A stretch of DNA of 64,000 nt from Chryseobacterium sp. G0186. GTDB lineage: Bacteria > Bacteroidota > Bacteroidia > Flavobacteriales > Weeksellaceae. A model generated the notes under the pieces. It had not been told where the DNA came from. It did no database searches and was given only the letters and a program-made list of their open reading frames with translations. The stretch spans positions 1,674,001 to 1,738,000 of the forward strand of contig NZ_CP033918.1 in NCBI RefSeq assembly GCF_003815675.1. The letters are read 5' to 3'. The position numbers were made by a program, and so were the translations under genes. Shown here piece by piece: positions 8,770 through 16,388 of this stretch (position 1 is its first letter; the number at the start of each line of letters is the position of its first letter).

Positions 8770-9271
8770 CTTTTGGAGCGGCCATTTTTAAGATTTTGGT
8801 AAAAATTGTAGATCCCAGACTTCCGTGTCCGTGAGGCTCTACATTGGATTTAAGCAGATTCAACAGCTTTACAGTTTGCTTTTCAGGTTTGAAACCACTT
8901 GCCTCCAGCCATCTGAACATGGGCATTTCAAAAGGAAGCAATACCTTATCTTCTTGAATAAAAAGCGGAATATGCTTGTTTCCGATTTCATAGCATACGG
9001 TTCCCATTTCCAATAATGAACCGGGAGCCATTACAATCGCTTCTGTTTCCAGAACATTAATTGCTATTACTTTTTCTGCATCCTCAAAAAGAATATCTCC
9101 CTCACGCAGACGTTGTCCTTCTCTTAGAAACTTGATGGCAACATCAATTCCGGATCTGGTTTTTTTACGTTGAATTCTTTTGGTGGTTTCAAACCATTCC
9201 AGATCAAGATAATCTATGGTTTTTTCCGTCGGATTTTCGGTTAGATTGCCTATGGTTTGATTAATTATCAT
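8762..9271 (-). CDS. ureE: Urease accessory nickel chaperone UreE
   Basis: UreE, the dimeric metallochaperone that hands nickel to the UreDFG complex. The start at 9271 (MIINQTIGN) gives 169 residues. The longer frame from 9334 would begin inside the upstream gene and adds a non-homologous extension. The N-terminal domain (about 1-75) and the C-terminal metal-binding domain are both present; IGNKHIPLF carries the conserved dimer-interface His. The C terminus has only PHGHG instead of the long His-rich tail seen in some species, so it probably chaperones rather than stores nickel. It overlaps the barrel gene by 11 bp and ureF by 8 bp. Confidence 0.92.
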   Translation of the reverse strand: MIINQTIGNLTENPTEKTIDYLDLEWFETTKRIQRKKTRSGIDVAIKFLREGQRLREGDILFEDAEKVIAINVLETEAIVMAPGSLLEMGTVCYEIGNKHIPLFIQEDKVLLPFEMPMFRWLEASGFKPEKQTVKLLNLLKSNVEPHGHGSLGSTIFTKILKMAAPKDE

Positions 9272-9911
9272 CTTTTTTCGATTTTTTTCTGAAGTCAATA
9301 TTTTTAGAAATGCCAACCCCAAATGTTGAACCACTGATTCCTGCTACATAGCTTTTCGTCCAACCTTCTTCTTTTGTTTTGGTCTGAAGCATGGAAAGTT
9401 CAGCAAACTTAAACTTCAGTGCCCAGCCTCCACCAAGCAATATCCCGATCAAAGGATAGGCACGAAGACGGAATCCATTGAAGTTATGCATCGTATCAGC
9501 TGTTCCCGATACCTGTTGTCCCCAAACGTAATGGGCATCCACCTGTCCGATCAGTACAAAGTATTTCCCCAACATGAGTGACGGGCTATACCAAATTCCT
9601 GCTTCATTTTGTTTATAGACTACCTTGTGATCAACAGAATTTTGAGAGTATGCATAATTAACTCCTACAAGATCATTATTGTTGATGAAGTATCCCACTC
9701 CAAGCGGTGCACTGGAAACAGTACTGCTGCTGCTTGACGGAGTGGTGACTTTCGAGTAATCCAATGACCCATAGACCATAAACTGTCCTTTTGGTCCGTC
9801 TTCATCACTTTTAAGCCTGTGTCCTCCCAAAAACTGGGCATTCATATTCACTGAGAATACAGTCATGCCAGCCAGAGCAAGGGAAACAACTGCTTTATTT
9901 AAATATTTCAT
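9261..9911 (-). CDS. Small outer-membrane beta-barrel protein inside the ure operon
   Basis: Secreted protein of 216 residues with a signal peptide ending at about residue 25 (VNMNAQ) and alternating hydrophobic/polar strands of a small outer-membrane barrel. Examples are GQFMVYGSLDYS, APLGVGYFINNN and GWALKFKFAEL. A Ser-rich loop (PSSSSSTVSS) follows the first strand. It sits between ureC and ureE and overlaps the ureE start by 11 bp, so it is translated with the accessory genes. That position makes a role in urea or nickel passage, or in cell-surface adaptation to alkaline pH, worth testing. I do not recognise a specific family. Its tail is Lys/Asp-rich. Confidence 0.75.
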   Translation of the reverse strand: MKYLNKAVVSLALAGMTVFSVNMNAQFLGGHRLKSDEDGPKGQFMVYGSLDYSKVTTPSSSSSTVSSAPLGVGYFINNNDLVGVNYAYSQNSVDHKVVYKQNEAGIWYSPSLMLGKYFVLIGQVDAHYVWGQQVSGTADTMHNFNGFRLRAYPLIGILLGGGWALKFKFAELSMLQTKTKEEGWTKSYVAGISGSTFGVGISKNIDFRKKSKKDDN

Positions 9912-9972
9912 TCTAAACTTAGTTCTACCATTATTTTACATTCTTCCGGATAAATCTTTCAATTTTTAAATA

Positions 9973-10001
9973 ACCTAACAGGCTTTTGAAACCTGTTAGG
10001 T
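9973..10001. repeat. Hairpin between ureC and the barrel gene
   Basis: Inverted arms ACCTAACAGG and CCTGTTAGGT enclose a 9-base loop, 20 bp downstream of the ureC stop codon. There is no T-run, so it is more likely an intercistronic stabiliser or processing site than a terminator. A similar but longer hairpin is at 6421. Confidence 0.6.
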
Positions 10002-10020
10002 ATTAATAACAAGATTGATC

Positions 10021-11742
10021 CTAGAACAAATAATACAGTTGTGTTAAAGGAAGTTTTTCTGCCGGTTCGCACGTGATATATTCACCGTCTACCGTTACTT
10101 TATAGTTTTCAGGATTTACCTCTATCAGAGGCGTCTTATCGTTATGAATAAGATCTGCCTTAGAAATATTTCTACAGTTCTTCACAGGAAGAATCATTTT
10201 TTCTAGTTTATAGGAAGCAATAGTTCCGTTATCAATGGAGATTTGAGAAACAAAGTTTGCACAAATACCAAACTTCGCTTTTCCGTGGGCACCGAACATG
10301 TTTCTGTAAATAATAGGCTGTGGGGTTGGAATGGATGCATTAGGGTCACCCATTTTAGCAGCAATTACAAATCCTCCTTTTACAATCATTTCTGGCTTTA
10401 CCCCAAATAATGCAGGTTTCCAGATGACTAAATCTGCTAGTTTTCCTTCTTCAAGAGATCCTACATATTCTGAAATACCGTGAGCAATAGCAGGGTTGAT
10501 CGTATATTTTGCAACATATCTTTTTGCACGGTAGTTGTCATTACCACTGTCTTTATCTTCAGCCAGATCACCTCTCTGCTCTTTCATTTTGCTTGCCGTC
10601 TGCCAAGTTCTGGTGATCACTTCACCCGGTCTTCCCATAGCCTGAGAGTCAGAACTCATGATGCTGAAAACTCCCATATCGTGAAGAATATCTTCAGCAG
10701 CAATTGTTTCAGGACGGATACGAGAGTCTGCAAATGCTACGTCCTCAGGAATATTTTTGCTCAGGTGGTGGCATACCATCAGCATATCTAAATGCTCATC
10801 GATTGTATTGATGGTGTAAGGGCGTGTAGGGTTTGTAGAAGCAGGCAATACATTAGGATACATGGCAGCCTTAATGATATCCGGTGCGTGGCCTCCTCCT
10901 GCACCCTCTGTATGGAATGTGTGAATCACTCTTCCATTAATGGCTCTCATGGTATCTTCCAGGAAGCCCCCTTCATTTAGGGTATCGGTATGGATGGCTA
11001 CCTGAACGTCATATTTATCAGCTACTTTTAAGGCTGCATCAATGGTTGCAGGTGTAGCTCCCCAGTCTTCGTGAATTTTTACCCCTAAAGCTCCTGCTTC
11101 TACCTGTTCTTCGATAGGTTCTTCTGCTGAGCAGTTTCCCTTTCCGAAGAAACCAAGGTTCATAGGATATTCTTCTGCTGCTTCAAGCATTTTCTGCATG
11201 TTGAATTTACCAGGCGTAACTGTTGTAGCATTGGTTCCGTCATTAGGACCTGTTCCTCCTCCAATCATCGTGGTAATTCCGCTGTACAGAGATGTTTCAA
11301 TCTGTTGTGGGCAGATGTAATGAATGTGGGTATCTATACCTCCGGCAGTTACGATGTATCCTTTTCCCCCGTGAACTTCAGTTGAAGCTCCAATAATCAT
11401 ATTAGGAGTTACCCCATCCATCGTATCAGGATTACCCGCTTTTCCGATCCCTACGATCTTACCATCTTTAATTCCGATATCTCCTTTTACAATTCCCCAG
11501 TAATCTATGATTACAGCTCCTGTGATGCAAAGATCTAAAACTCCCTCGTCTCTTTTTGCGGTCACATTCTGCCCCATCCCGTCACGTACGGTTTTCCCAC
11601 CTCCGAAAACGGCTTCATCTCCGTAATGGGTAAAATCTTTTTCGATTTCGATGATAATTTCGGTGTCTCCCAGTCTGATTTTGTCTCCGGCTGTAGGACC
11701 TAGTATATTGGCGTATTGCTTTCTGTCTACGTGTAAGCTCAT
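10021..11742 (-). CDS. ureC: Urease subunit alpha
   Basis: Catalytic subunit of urease, which hydrolyses urea to ammonia and carbamate at a dinickel centre in the cytoplasm. All active-site elements are visible. HIHYICPQ gives the first nickel ligands and GVKIHEDWG carries the carbamylated bridging lysine (Lys222 here). [10 protein letters not shown] and [15 protein letters not shown] give further His ligands. The catalytic flap region is MVCHHLSKN and DSQAMGR. The length of 573 residues is standard. The start is one base after the ureB stop codon. The ure genes upstream and downstream make a complete ABCEFGD set, so the enzyme should be functional. Confidence 0.98.
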   Translation of the reverse strand: MSLHVDRKQYANILGPTAGDKIRLGDTEIIIEIEKDFTHYGDEAVFGGGKTVRDGMGQNVTAKRDEGVLDLCITGAVIIDYWGIVKGDIGIKDGKIVGIGKAGNPDTMDGVTPNMIIGASTEVHGGKGYIVTAGGIDTHIHYICPQQIETSLYSGITTMIGGGTGPNDGTNATTVTPGKFNMQKMLEAAEEYPMNLGFFGKGNCSAEEPIEEQVEAGALGVKIHEDWGATPATIDAALKVADKYDVQVAIHTDTLNEGGFLEDTMRAINGRVIHTFHTEGAGGGHAPDIIKAAMYPNVLPASTNPTRPYTINTIDEHLDMLMVCHHLSKNIPEDVAFADSRIRPETIAAEDILHDMGVFSIMSSDSQAMGRPGEVITRTWQTASKMKEQRGDLAEDKDSGNDNYRAKRYVAKYTINPAIAHGISEYVGSLEEGKLADLVIWKPALFGVKPEMIVKGGFVIAAKMGDPNASIPTPQPIIYRNMFGAHGKAKFGICANFVSQISIDNGTIASYKLEKMILPVKNCRNISKADLIHNDKTPLIEVNPENYKVTVDGEYITCEPAEKLPLTQLYYLF

Positions 11743-11743
11743 C

Positions 11744-12112
11744 TTAGTGATTTTTAAAGTTTAACTCTTCAACTTTTGCAAGGCTTGCTTTTTTCTGATC
11801 TTCAGAATCTACCTGTCCGTCAACAAGGTTATTGAAGCCCATTGCTTTTTTGGTTCCTCCTATTTCTACCAGCTCCACTTCCTTTTCTTCTCCTGGTTCG
11901 AAACGAACTGCAGTACTTGCTACAATATTCAGTCTCTTTCCAAAGGCTTTCTCACGGTCAAAACTCATTGCCTTATTGACTTCAAAAAAGTGAAAGTGTG
12001 AACCAACCTGAATAGGACGGTCTCCAGTGTTTGTTACTTTTATTTTTACAGTTTCTCTGCCCTCGTTGCAGATAATTGTCCCTTCTTTTACAAAAATTTC
12101 TCCTGGTATCAT
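11744..12112 (-). CDS. ureB: Urease subunit beta
   Basis: Structural beta subunit of the urease (ABC)3 assembly. Its 122 residues are usual for the separate-subunit form. Family signatures are [13 protein letters not shown] at the N terminus, [18 protein letters not shown] and [19 protein letters not shown]. It lies 12 bp after ureA and 1 bp before ureC, a classical ureABC arrangement. Confidence 0.97.
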   Translation of the reverse strand: MIPGEIFVKEGTIICNEGRETVKIKVTNTGDRPIQVGSHFHFFEVNKAMSFDREKAFGKRLNIVASTAVRFEPGEEKEVELVEIGGTKKAMGFNNLVDGQVDSEDQKKASLAKVEELNFKNH

Positions 12113-12124
12113 AATGAATGGGTA

Positions 12125-12427
12125 TTAACGGATTGGGTTATGTACGGTTACCAGCTTCGTTCCATCTGGAAAAGTGGCTTCAATCTGAACATCATGGATC
12201 ATTTCTGCCACGCCCGGCATCACATCATCCTTAGTAAGAAGATTGGCGCCCTCCTGCATCAGTTCGGCTACCCTTTTTCCATCTCTTGCGCCTTCAAGCA
12301 AAAAATGACTGATTAATGCTATTGATTCTGGATAGTTGAGTTTAAGGCCTCTCGCCTTTCTTTTTAGAGCAAGCTCTCCTGCCAGAAATAGCATAAGCTT
12401 CTCCGTTTCTCTCGGTGTTAAGTGCAT
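12125..12427 (-). CDS. ureA: Urease subunit gamma
   Basis: Structural gamma subunit of urease, 100 residues. Family signatures are [20 protein letters not shown] at the start, [10 protein letters not shown] and [20 protein letters not shown] at the end. It is the first classical ure gene; 152 bp separate it from a small secreted-protein gene on the same strand. I found no full consensus promoter directly before it, so transcription may begin further upstream. Confidence 0.97.
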   Translation of the reverse strand: MHLTPRETEKLMLFLAGELALKRKARGLKLNYPESIALISHFLLEGARDGKRVAELMQEGANLLTKDDVMPGVAEMIHDVQIEATFPDGTKLVTVHNPIR

Positions 12428-12579
12428 AGTATTTTTTATTAAAAATTGGGAAAACAGTATCCGGTCTGCCCTGTTAGAAAGGCAAATAGAAATGTTCGGA
12501 AATTTAAAAATGGAAATGATTGGTATGGATCTGTATCAGTAATACAAACCATCATTCATCATTAAAGTTACAAAAGGAA

Positions 12580-12945
12580 TTAGCAGCCCGCTATCTGCAG
12601 GGCATGATACAGGATGTATCTTGGTGCTGTAATATAAACACCGTTCTGAACGGCTGCAACATGGGTGTTATAAGAATACCCTGCAAAAAAATAATTCAGC
12701 CACTGCTGTGCAAGTATTAAATAATCAAATTTTACTTTCTCCCAGTCATTGGAATCCTGCGCATCCTGTGCATCTGAAACACTATAGATTTCAGGCTGGG
12801 TCTGCTGATCCGATTTTTGCTGGAGAAGATGAATTTTTGACAGAACATCAGAGTATGATTGAGTTTTCCCCTTATGTACAAAAAGACCTGTACATAAAGC
12901 TGAAAAAAATAATACAAAAGAGAAAAATAGGACTCTTTTTTTCAT
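12580..12945 (-). CDS. Small secreted or membrane-anchored protein upstream of ureA
   Basis: Protein of 121 residues with an N-terminal hydrophobic segment (about residues 5-22) that is a signal peptide or membrane anchor. A Gln/Asp-rich middle follows, and the C-terminal stretch is rich in aromatic residues (LNYFFAGYSYNTHV, APRYILYHALQ). I do not recognise the family. It is on the same strand as the urease genes and 152 bp upstream of ureA, so it could be the first gene of that transcript. The AUG start with MKK is well placed, and the codon usage looks ordinary. Confidence 0.6.
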   Translation of the reverse strand: MKKRVLFFSFVLFFSALCTGLFVHKGKTQSYSDVLSKIHLLQQKSDQQTQPEIYSVSDAQDAQDSNDWEKVKFDYLILAQQWLNYFFAGYSYNTHVAAVQNGVYITAPRYILYHALQIAGC

Positions 12946-13300
12946 ACTGTTAATAATGATGTAAAATTAGAATAATCTTAAAAGGTAGGCTATCAAAAAA
13001 ATTATTTAAAATGTTCAAAATCGCAACAAATGTAATTTTAATGAAAATTCACATTTACTCATAACACCCTTGTTTACAGACAATAACACTTACCAATCAA
13101 CTATGACAAATATTTTTTTGTCTCTATTCACATCATTATGATCTTTTCATTCATATTTTATCTTACTCAAAACATTAAACAAAACGATAAAAACTTATCA
13201 TCCATAAACCCTAAATAAACATTATTTACCATTCATTAATCAAATAATCAGTTTATTTCATAAAAACAGATGGTATTTTTTTCTTTCCTTATAATTATTG
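12946..13300. other. Divergent promoter region, no gene
   Basis: An AT-rich spacer of about 400 bp (with the next 50 bp) separates the urease-side genes (minus) from P5C dehydrogenase (plus). On the minus strand TACATTTG at 13034-13027 matches the -7 consensus and would leave a leader of about 75 nt for the gene starting at 12945, but no -33 match accompanies it. I see no coding potential. Confidence 0.4.
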
Positions 13301-13308
13301 TAAATTTG
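13301..13308 (+). promoter_or_regulatory. Candidate -7 element of P5C dehydrogenase gene
   Basis: TAAATTTG matches TAnnTTTG 43 bp before the ATG. The position 19 bp upstream reads TTT rather than TTG, so the -33 part is weak. Confidence 0.45.
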
Positions 13309-13351
13309 TATACTTACTTATTGAATTTTAATAAAAATAATAAAACGTAAT

Positions 13352-14977
13352 ATGTCAAAAGCAATTTCTCAAGTACCATTAGCGGTAAATGAGCCGGTAA
13401 ATTCATATGAACCGGGATCTCCAGAAGTTAAAAGCCTTATCAACATGTATAAGAAAATGTGGTCTGAAAAGGTTGAAATTCCAATGATCATCAACGGAAA
13501 GGAAGTGAAAACTGACGAAAAAGTACAGCTTCAGTCTCCACAGGATCATGCTCATGACTTCGGATTTTACTACAAAGGTGGTATGCAGCATGTGGATGAC
13601 GCTATCAACGCGGCATTGGCAGCTAAAAAAGAATGGAACGAGCTAGGTTGGGAACAACGTGCAGCTATTTTCTTAAAGGCAGCTGATCTGTTGGCAGGTC
13701 CTTACAGAGATGTGATTAATGCAGCAACAATGATTGGGCAGTCTAAGAACGTACACCAGGCTGAAATTGATGCTGCTTGTGAGTTCATCGACTTCTTAAG
13801 ATTCAACGTAGAGTTCATGACAGAAATGTATTCTGAGCAACCGGTTTCTGACAACGGAATCTGGAACCGCGTAGAATACAGACCATTAGAAGGATTCTGT
13901 TTTGCAGTAACTCCATTCAACTTTACGGCTATTTCAGGAAACCTTCCTACTTGTATGGCAATGCTAGGAAATGTAGTGGTTTGGAAGCCTTCTGATAAGC
14001 AGGTTTATTCTGCAAAAGTAATTATGGATGTATTAACTGAAGCGGGTCTTCCTGCAGGGGTAATCAACATGATCTTTACAGATGGAAAAGAAACTGCTGA
14101 GAAAGTATTGGCACACCGTGATTTTGCGGGTCTTCACTTTACTGGTTCTACAAAAGTATTCCAGGGAATGTGGAAAATGATTGGTGACAACATCCACAAC
14201 TACAGAACATATCCAAGAATCGTTGGAGAAACAGGGGGTAAAGACTTTGTAATTGCTCATCCGTCTGCTAACGTAGAAGCTGTAGCAACTGCTTTGGTAA
14301 GAGGTGCTTTCGAATACCAAGGACAGAAATGTTCTGCTGCATCCAGAGCTTATGTTCCTAAGTCTCTTTGGGCTGATGTGAAAAAAGTAATGGAGGCTCA
14401 AATGAGCACGATCAAAGTAGGTACTCCTGAAGATACATCTAACTTCGTAAATGCTGTAATCGACAAAAACTCCTTCGAAAAATGTAAGGGCTATATCGAC
14501 AGAGCAAATGCATCTGGTGAAGCTACCGTAGCCATTGGTGGAAAAGTGGATGATTCTAAAGGATGGTTCGTACACCCTACAGTAATCGAAACGACAAATC
14601 CTCAATACGAAAGTATGGTAGAAGAAATCTTCGGGCCAATCTTATCTGTATTTGTATATGAAGATCAGGACTGGAAAGAGACTCTTACATTAGTTGATTC
14701 TTCTTCTCCTTATTCATTAACAGGTTCTGTATTCTCTCAAGACCGTTATGCGATCAATGAGGCTTACAAAGCGTTAGAAAATGCATCCGGAAACTTCTAC
14801 ATCAATGATAAACCAACAGGTGCTGTAGTAGGACAACAGCCTTTTGGTGGTGGTAGAGCTTCAGGTACAAATGACAAGGCAGGTTCTAAAATGAACCTTC
14901 TAAGATGGACATCTGTAAGAAGCGTAAAAGAAACGTTTGTTTCTCCAAAAGACTACAAATATCCATACCTAGGATAA
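13352..14977 (+). CDS. pruA: L-glutamate gamma-semialdehyde dehydrogenase (P5C dehydrogenase)
   Basis: NAD-dependent aldehyde dehydrogenase completing proline catabolism: glutamate semialdehyde (from 1-pyrroline-5-carboxylate) to glutamate. The length of 541 residues fits the stand-alone form. Visible are the cofactor region TPFNFTAISGNLP, the general base in VGETGGKDF, the catalytic Cys327 in GQKCSAASRAYVP, and the late motif EEIFGPILSVFVY. No proline dehydrogenase gene lies in the window. A terminator hairpin follows about 55 bp downstream. The symbol rocA is an equally valid synonym. Confidence 0.95.
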   Translation: MSKAISQVPLAVNEPVNSYEPGSPEVKSLINMYKKMWSEKVEIPMIINGKEVKTDEKVQLQSPQDHAHDFGFYYKGGMQHVDDAINAALAAKKEWNELGWEQRAAIFLKAADLLAGPYRDVINAATMIGQSKNVHQAEIDAACEFIDFLRFNVEFMTEMYSEQPVSDNGIWNRVEYRPLEGFCFAVTPFNFTAISGNLPTCMAMLGNVVVWKPSDKQVYSAKVIMDVLTEAGLPAGVINMIFTDGKETAEKVLAHRDFAGLHFTGSTKVFQGMWKMIGDNIHNYRTYPRIVGETGGKDFVIAHPSANVEAVATALVRGAFEYQGQKCSAASRAYVPKSLWADVKKVMEAQMSTIKVGTPEDTSNFVNAVIDKNSFEKCKGYIDRANASGEATVAIGGKVDDSKGWFVHPTVIETTNPQYESMVEEIFGPILSVFVYEDQDWKETLTLVDSSSPYSLTGSVFSQDRYAINEAYKALENASGNFYINDKPTGAVVGQQPFGGGRASGTNDKAGSKMNLLRWTSVRSVKETFVSPKDYKYPYLG

Positions 14978-15031
14978 TTATAAGTAACAAATAATAGGCA
15001 ATTAGTAATGATTGCCTGTTCTTTACATACA

Positions 15032-15061
15032 GCCTCGAAATTTCGGTTTCGGGGCTTTTTT
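15032..15061 (+). terminator. Rho-independent terminator after P5C dehydrogenase
   Basis: A 9-bp stem (GCCTCGAAA with TTTCGGGGC, one G-T pair) is followed by TTTTTTAT. Confidence 0.85.
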
Positions 15062-15111
15062 ATGAATGGAATTTAAAGTGAGCCATCATCAAAAAAAGCT
15101 TCATATCCGCC

Positions 15112-15175
15112 ACACTCTAATCCTCCCAAACTCTCCTACCCTCAAACCCTCTTACTCTCTCACTTACCTGCTACC
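15112..15175. repeat. Decayed CT-rich 7/8-bp repeat tract
   Basis: CACTCTAATCCTCCCAAACT and the following CTCTCC/CCTCAAA/CTCTTA wording resemble a decayed copy of the arrays at 4307 and 5451. Periodicity is only approximate. Confidence 0.35.
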
Positions 15176-15275
15176 TAACATCTTTTAACAAACTTTACCT
15201 ATATTTTACGATTTTCCGACCCCCTGTTAGGAATAATTGTTGTTTTTTTTCTTGAACACCCCAAAATAAAACAAT

Positions 15276-15494
15276 ATGAAAAAGTTATTGCTAACAGCTA
15301 TCGGCGTAGGATTATTTGCAGTGAGCTGTGGAACCAAGGAGTCTTCAATGTCAACAGGTAGTAGTGATTCAACTGCAGTAGGCAATACTCAAAAAGTATC
15401 ACCTTCTACAACAGATACCATGACTACAAAAGCGGTAAATCCTGACAGCATCAAGATGAAAAAGGACTCAATGGTAACAACACCTGCCAAGTAG
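15276..15494 (+). CDS. Small lipoprotein 1
   Basis: A 72-residue lipoprotein: MKKLLLTAIGVGLFAVSC is a lipoprotein signal with the acylated Cys18. The rest is a low-complexity Ser/Thr/Asp/Lys chain with repeated DS and DTM words (SSDSTAVG, NPDSIKMKKDSM) and no folded-domain signature. It resembles the lipoprotein at 15790 in layout and composition. The function is unknown; a cell-envelope location is likely. A strong terminator follows. Confidence 0.75.
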   Translation: MKKLLLTAIGVGLFAVSCGTKESSMSTGSSDSTAVGNTQKVSPSTTDTMTTKAVNPDSIKMKKDSMVTTPAK

Positions 15495-15521
15495 TACTAC
15501 GATACGTTTAGCTTAAAATGG

Positions 15522-15556
15522 AAAATCTGCAGTTGAAAGCGCTGCAGATTTTTTTT
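15522..15556 (+). terminator. Terminator after small lipoprotein 1
   Basis: Inverted arms AAAATCTGCAG and CTGCAGATTTT are followed by a run of T. Confidence 0.88.
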
Positions 15557-15563
15557 GTATAAA

Positions 15564-15598
15564 GTTTAGAGTTTAGAGTTTAGAGTTTAGAGTTTAGA
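15564..15598. repeat. Heptad array (GTTTAGA), five copies
   Basis: Five perfect 7-bp units begin 8 bp after the terminator of small lipoprotein 1. In the sense of that gene the unit reads GTTTAGA, close to the GTGTAGA unit read in gene sense at 4307. Confidence 0.92.
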
Positions 15599-15644
15599 AA
15601 GTTAAAATATTATTACATTGTTGTGACTCTTTTTATGATATTAG

Positions 15645-15715
15645 GTTTTGGCTAAAGCCTGATAAATACGGGATTTTATAGTGATAAATGAATTAAAGTT
15701 CAATTCTATTGAATT
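15645..15715 (+). repeat. Double-hairpin element, copy B
   Basis: Begins GTTTTGGCTAAAGCC and ends TTCTATTGAAT. The second stem reads TGAAT-TAAA-GTTCA, so several stem positions differ from copies A, C and D while most pairing is kept. It is the most diverged copy. Confidence 0.65.
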
Positions 15716-15752
15716 TTAATAACATCATCTTTTAATCTTTTACAAAAATCAC

Positions 15753-15760
15753 TATATTTG
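15753..15760 (+). promoter_or_regulatory. Candidate -7 element of small lipoprotein 2
   Basis: TATATTTG matches TAnnTTTG, 29 bp before the ATG at 15790. The -33 position reads TTT. Confidence 0.45.
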
Positions 15761-15789
15761 ATTAAGACCAAACATTAAAAAGTATTCGC

Positions 15790-15993
15790 ATGAAAAAATT
15801 ATGGCTAGGAGCAGTTCTTGGACTTATTTTCCTTGGAAGTTGTGCTCAGAATAAAGAAAAAAGGGAAGAATTCAAAGATGCACACAATAAGGATTCCCTA
15901 CTCAACAAAATGGGTGATTCTGCTGTGGCTAATTCTGAACCGGCATCCCCAGATACTTCAAAAACAAAAATCGACAGTACAAAGGTTAAATAA
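15790..15993 (+). CDS. Small lipoprotein 2
   Basis: A 67-residue lipoprotein with signal MKKLWLGAVLGLIFLGSC and acylated Cys18. The mature part is charged, Ser/Asp/Lys-rich and probably unstructured (KREEFKDAHNKDS, ending TKIDSTKVK). It shares size, layout and the DS-rich style with small lipoprotein 1 500 bp upstream, so the two may be diverged duplicates. The function is unknown. Confidence 0.75.
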   Translation: MKKLWLGAVLGLIFLGSCAQNKEKREEFKDAHNKDSLLNKMGDSAVANSEPASPDTSKTKIDSTKVK

Positions 15994-15996
15994 ATC

Positions 15997-16025
15997 GCAA
16001 ATCCACAGATGTTCTGTGGATTTGC
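15997..16025. other. Hairpin after small lipoprotein 2
   Basis: A perfect 12-bp stem (GCAAATCCACAG and its complement) with a 5-base loop. There is no proper T-run, so termination here is uncertain. Confidence 0.55.
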
Positions 16026-16388
16026 ACTTAAAAAAACTTGACTGAAAAAAAACCGGGCAATCAACCCCGATTATATTGTATAATCCCTATTTAAATAAGG
16101 AGAATCTTTTTATAGATAAAAAGAGGAACTGTGGCTATTTCATGACAATGAAATATACACATGTTCCATATATAAAGTTTCATGGTTGGTTTTGTAGCAG
16201 AGTGATCTTCGATATTATTTCAGAAGAAACAATATTTTTTCAAAGACAAAAGTGATGAGCTGCATAATGATTGTAATTCATTCCCTTAAAACTGTCGCAA
16301 AGATAGGATAGCAACGGTATTACGTAAAACAATAGGTTATTCATTTTCATGAATAAGGGTAAGGTAGAATTAAAAAAAATAGTATGTA
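16026..16388. other. Spacer without recognisable gene
   Basis: About 360 bp between convergent genes. The only structure I see is TTATTCAT-TTTC-ATGAATAA at 16337-16356, near the 3' end of the TPR/AraC gene. It could act as a weak 3' hairpin. No coding potential is apparent. Confidence 0.4.

Noticed and set aside
8762..9334. Longer UreE start at 9334
   Set aside because: The 21 extra residues lie inside the barrel gene and do not fit UreE; MIINQTIGN at 9271 is the natural start.
14033..14605. Minus-strand 190-residue frame within P5C dehydrogenase
   Set aside because: Antisense shadow; composition rich in Cys, Ser and Phe without family features, and the plus strand encodes an intact enzyme.
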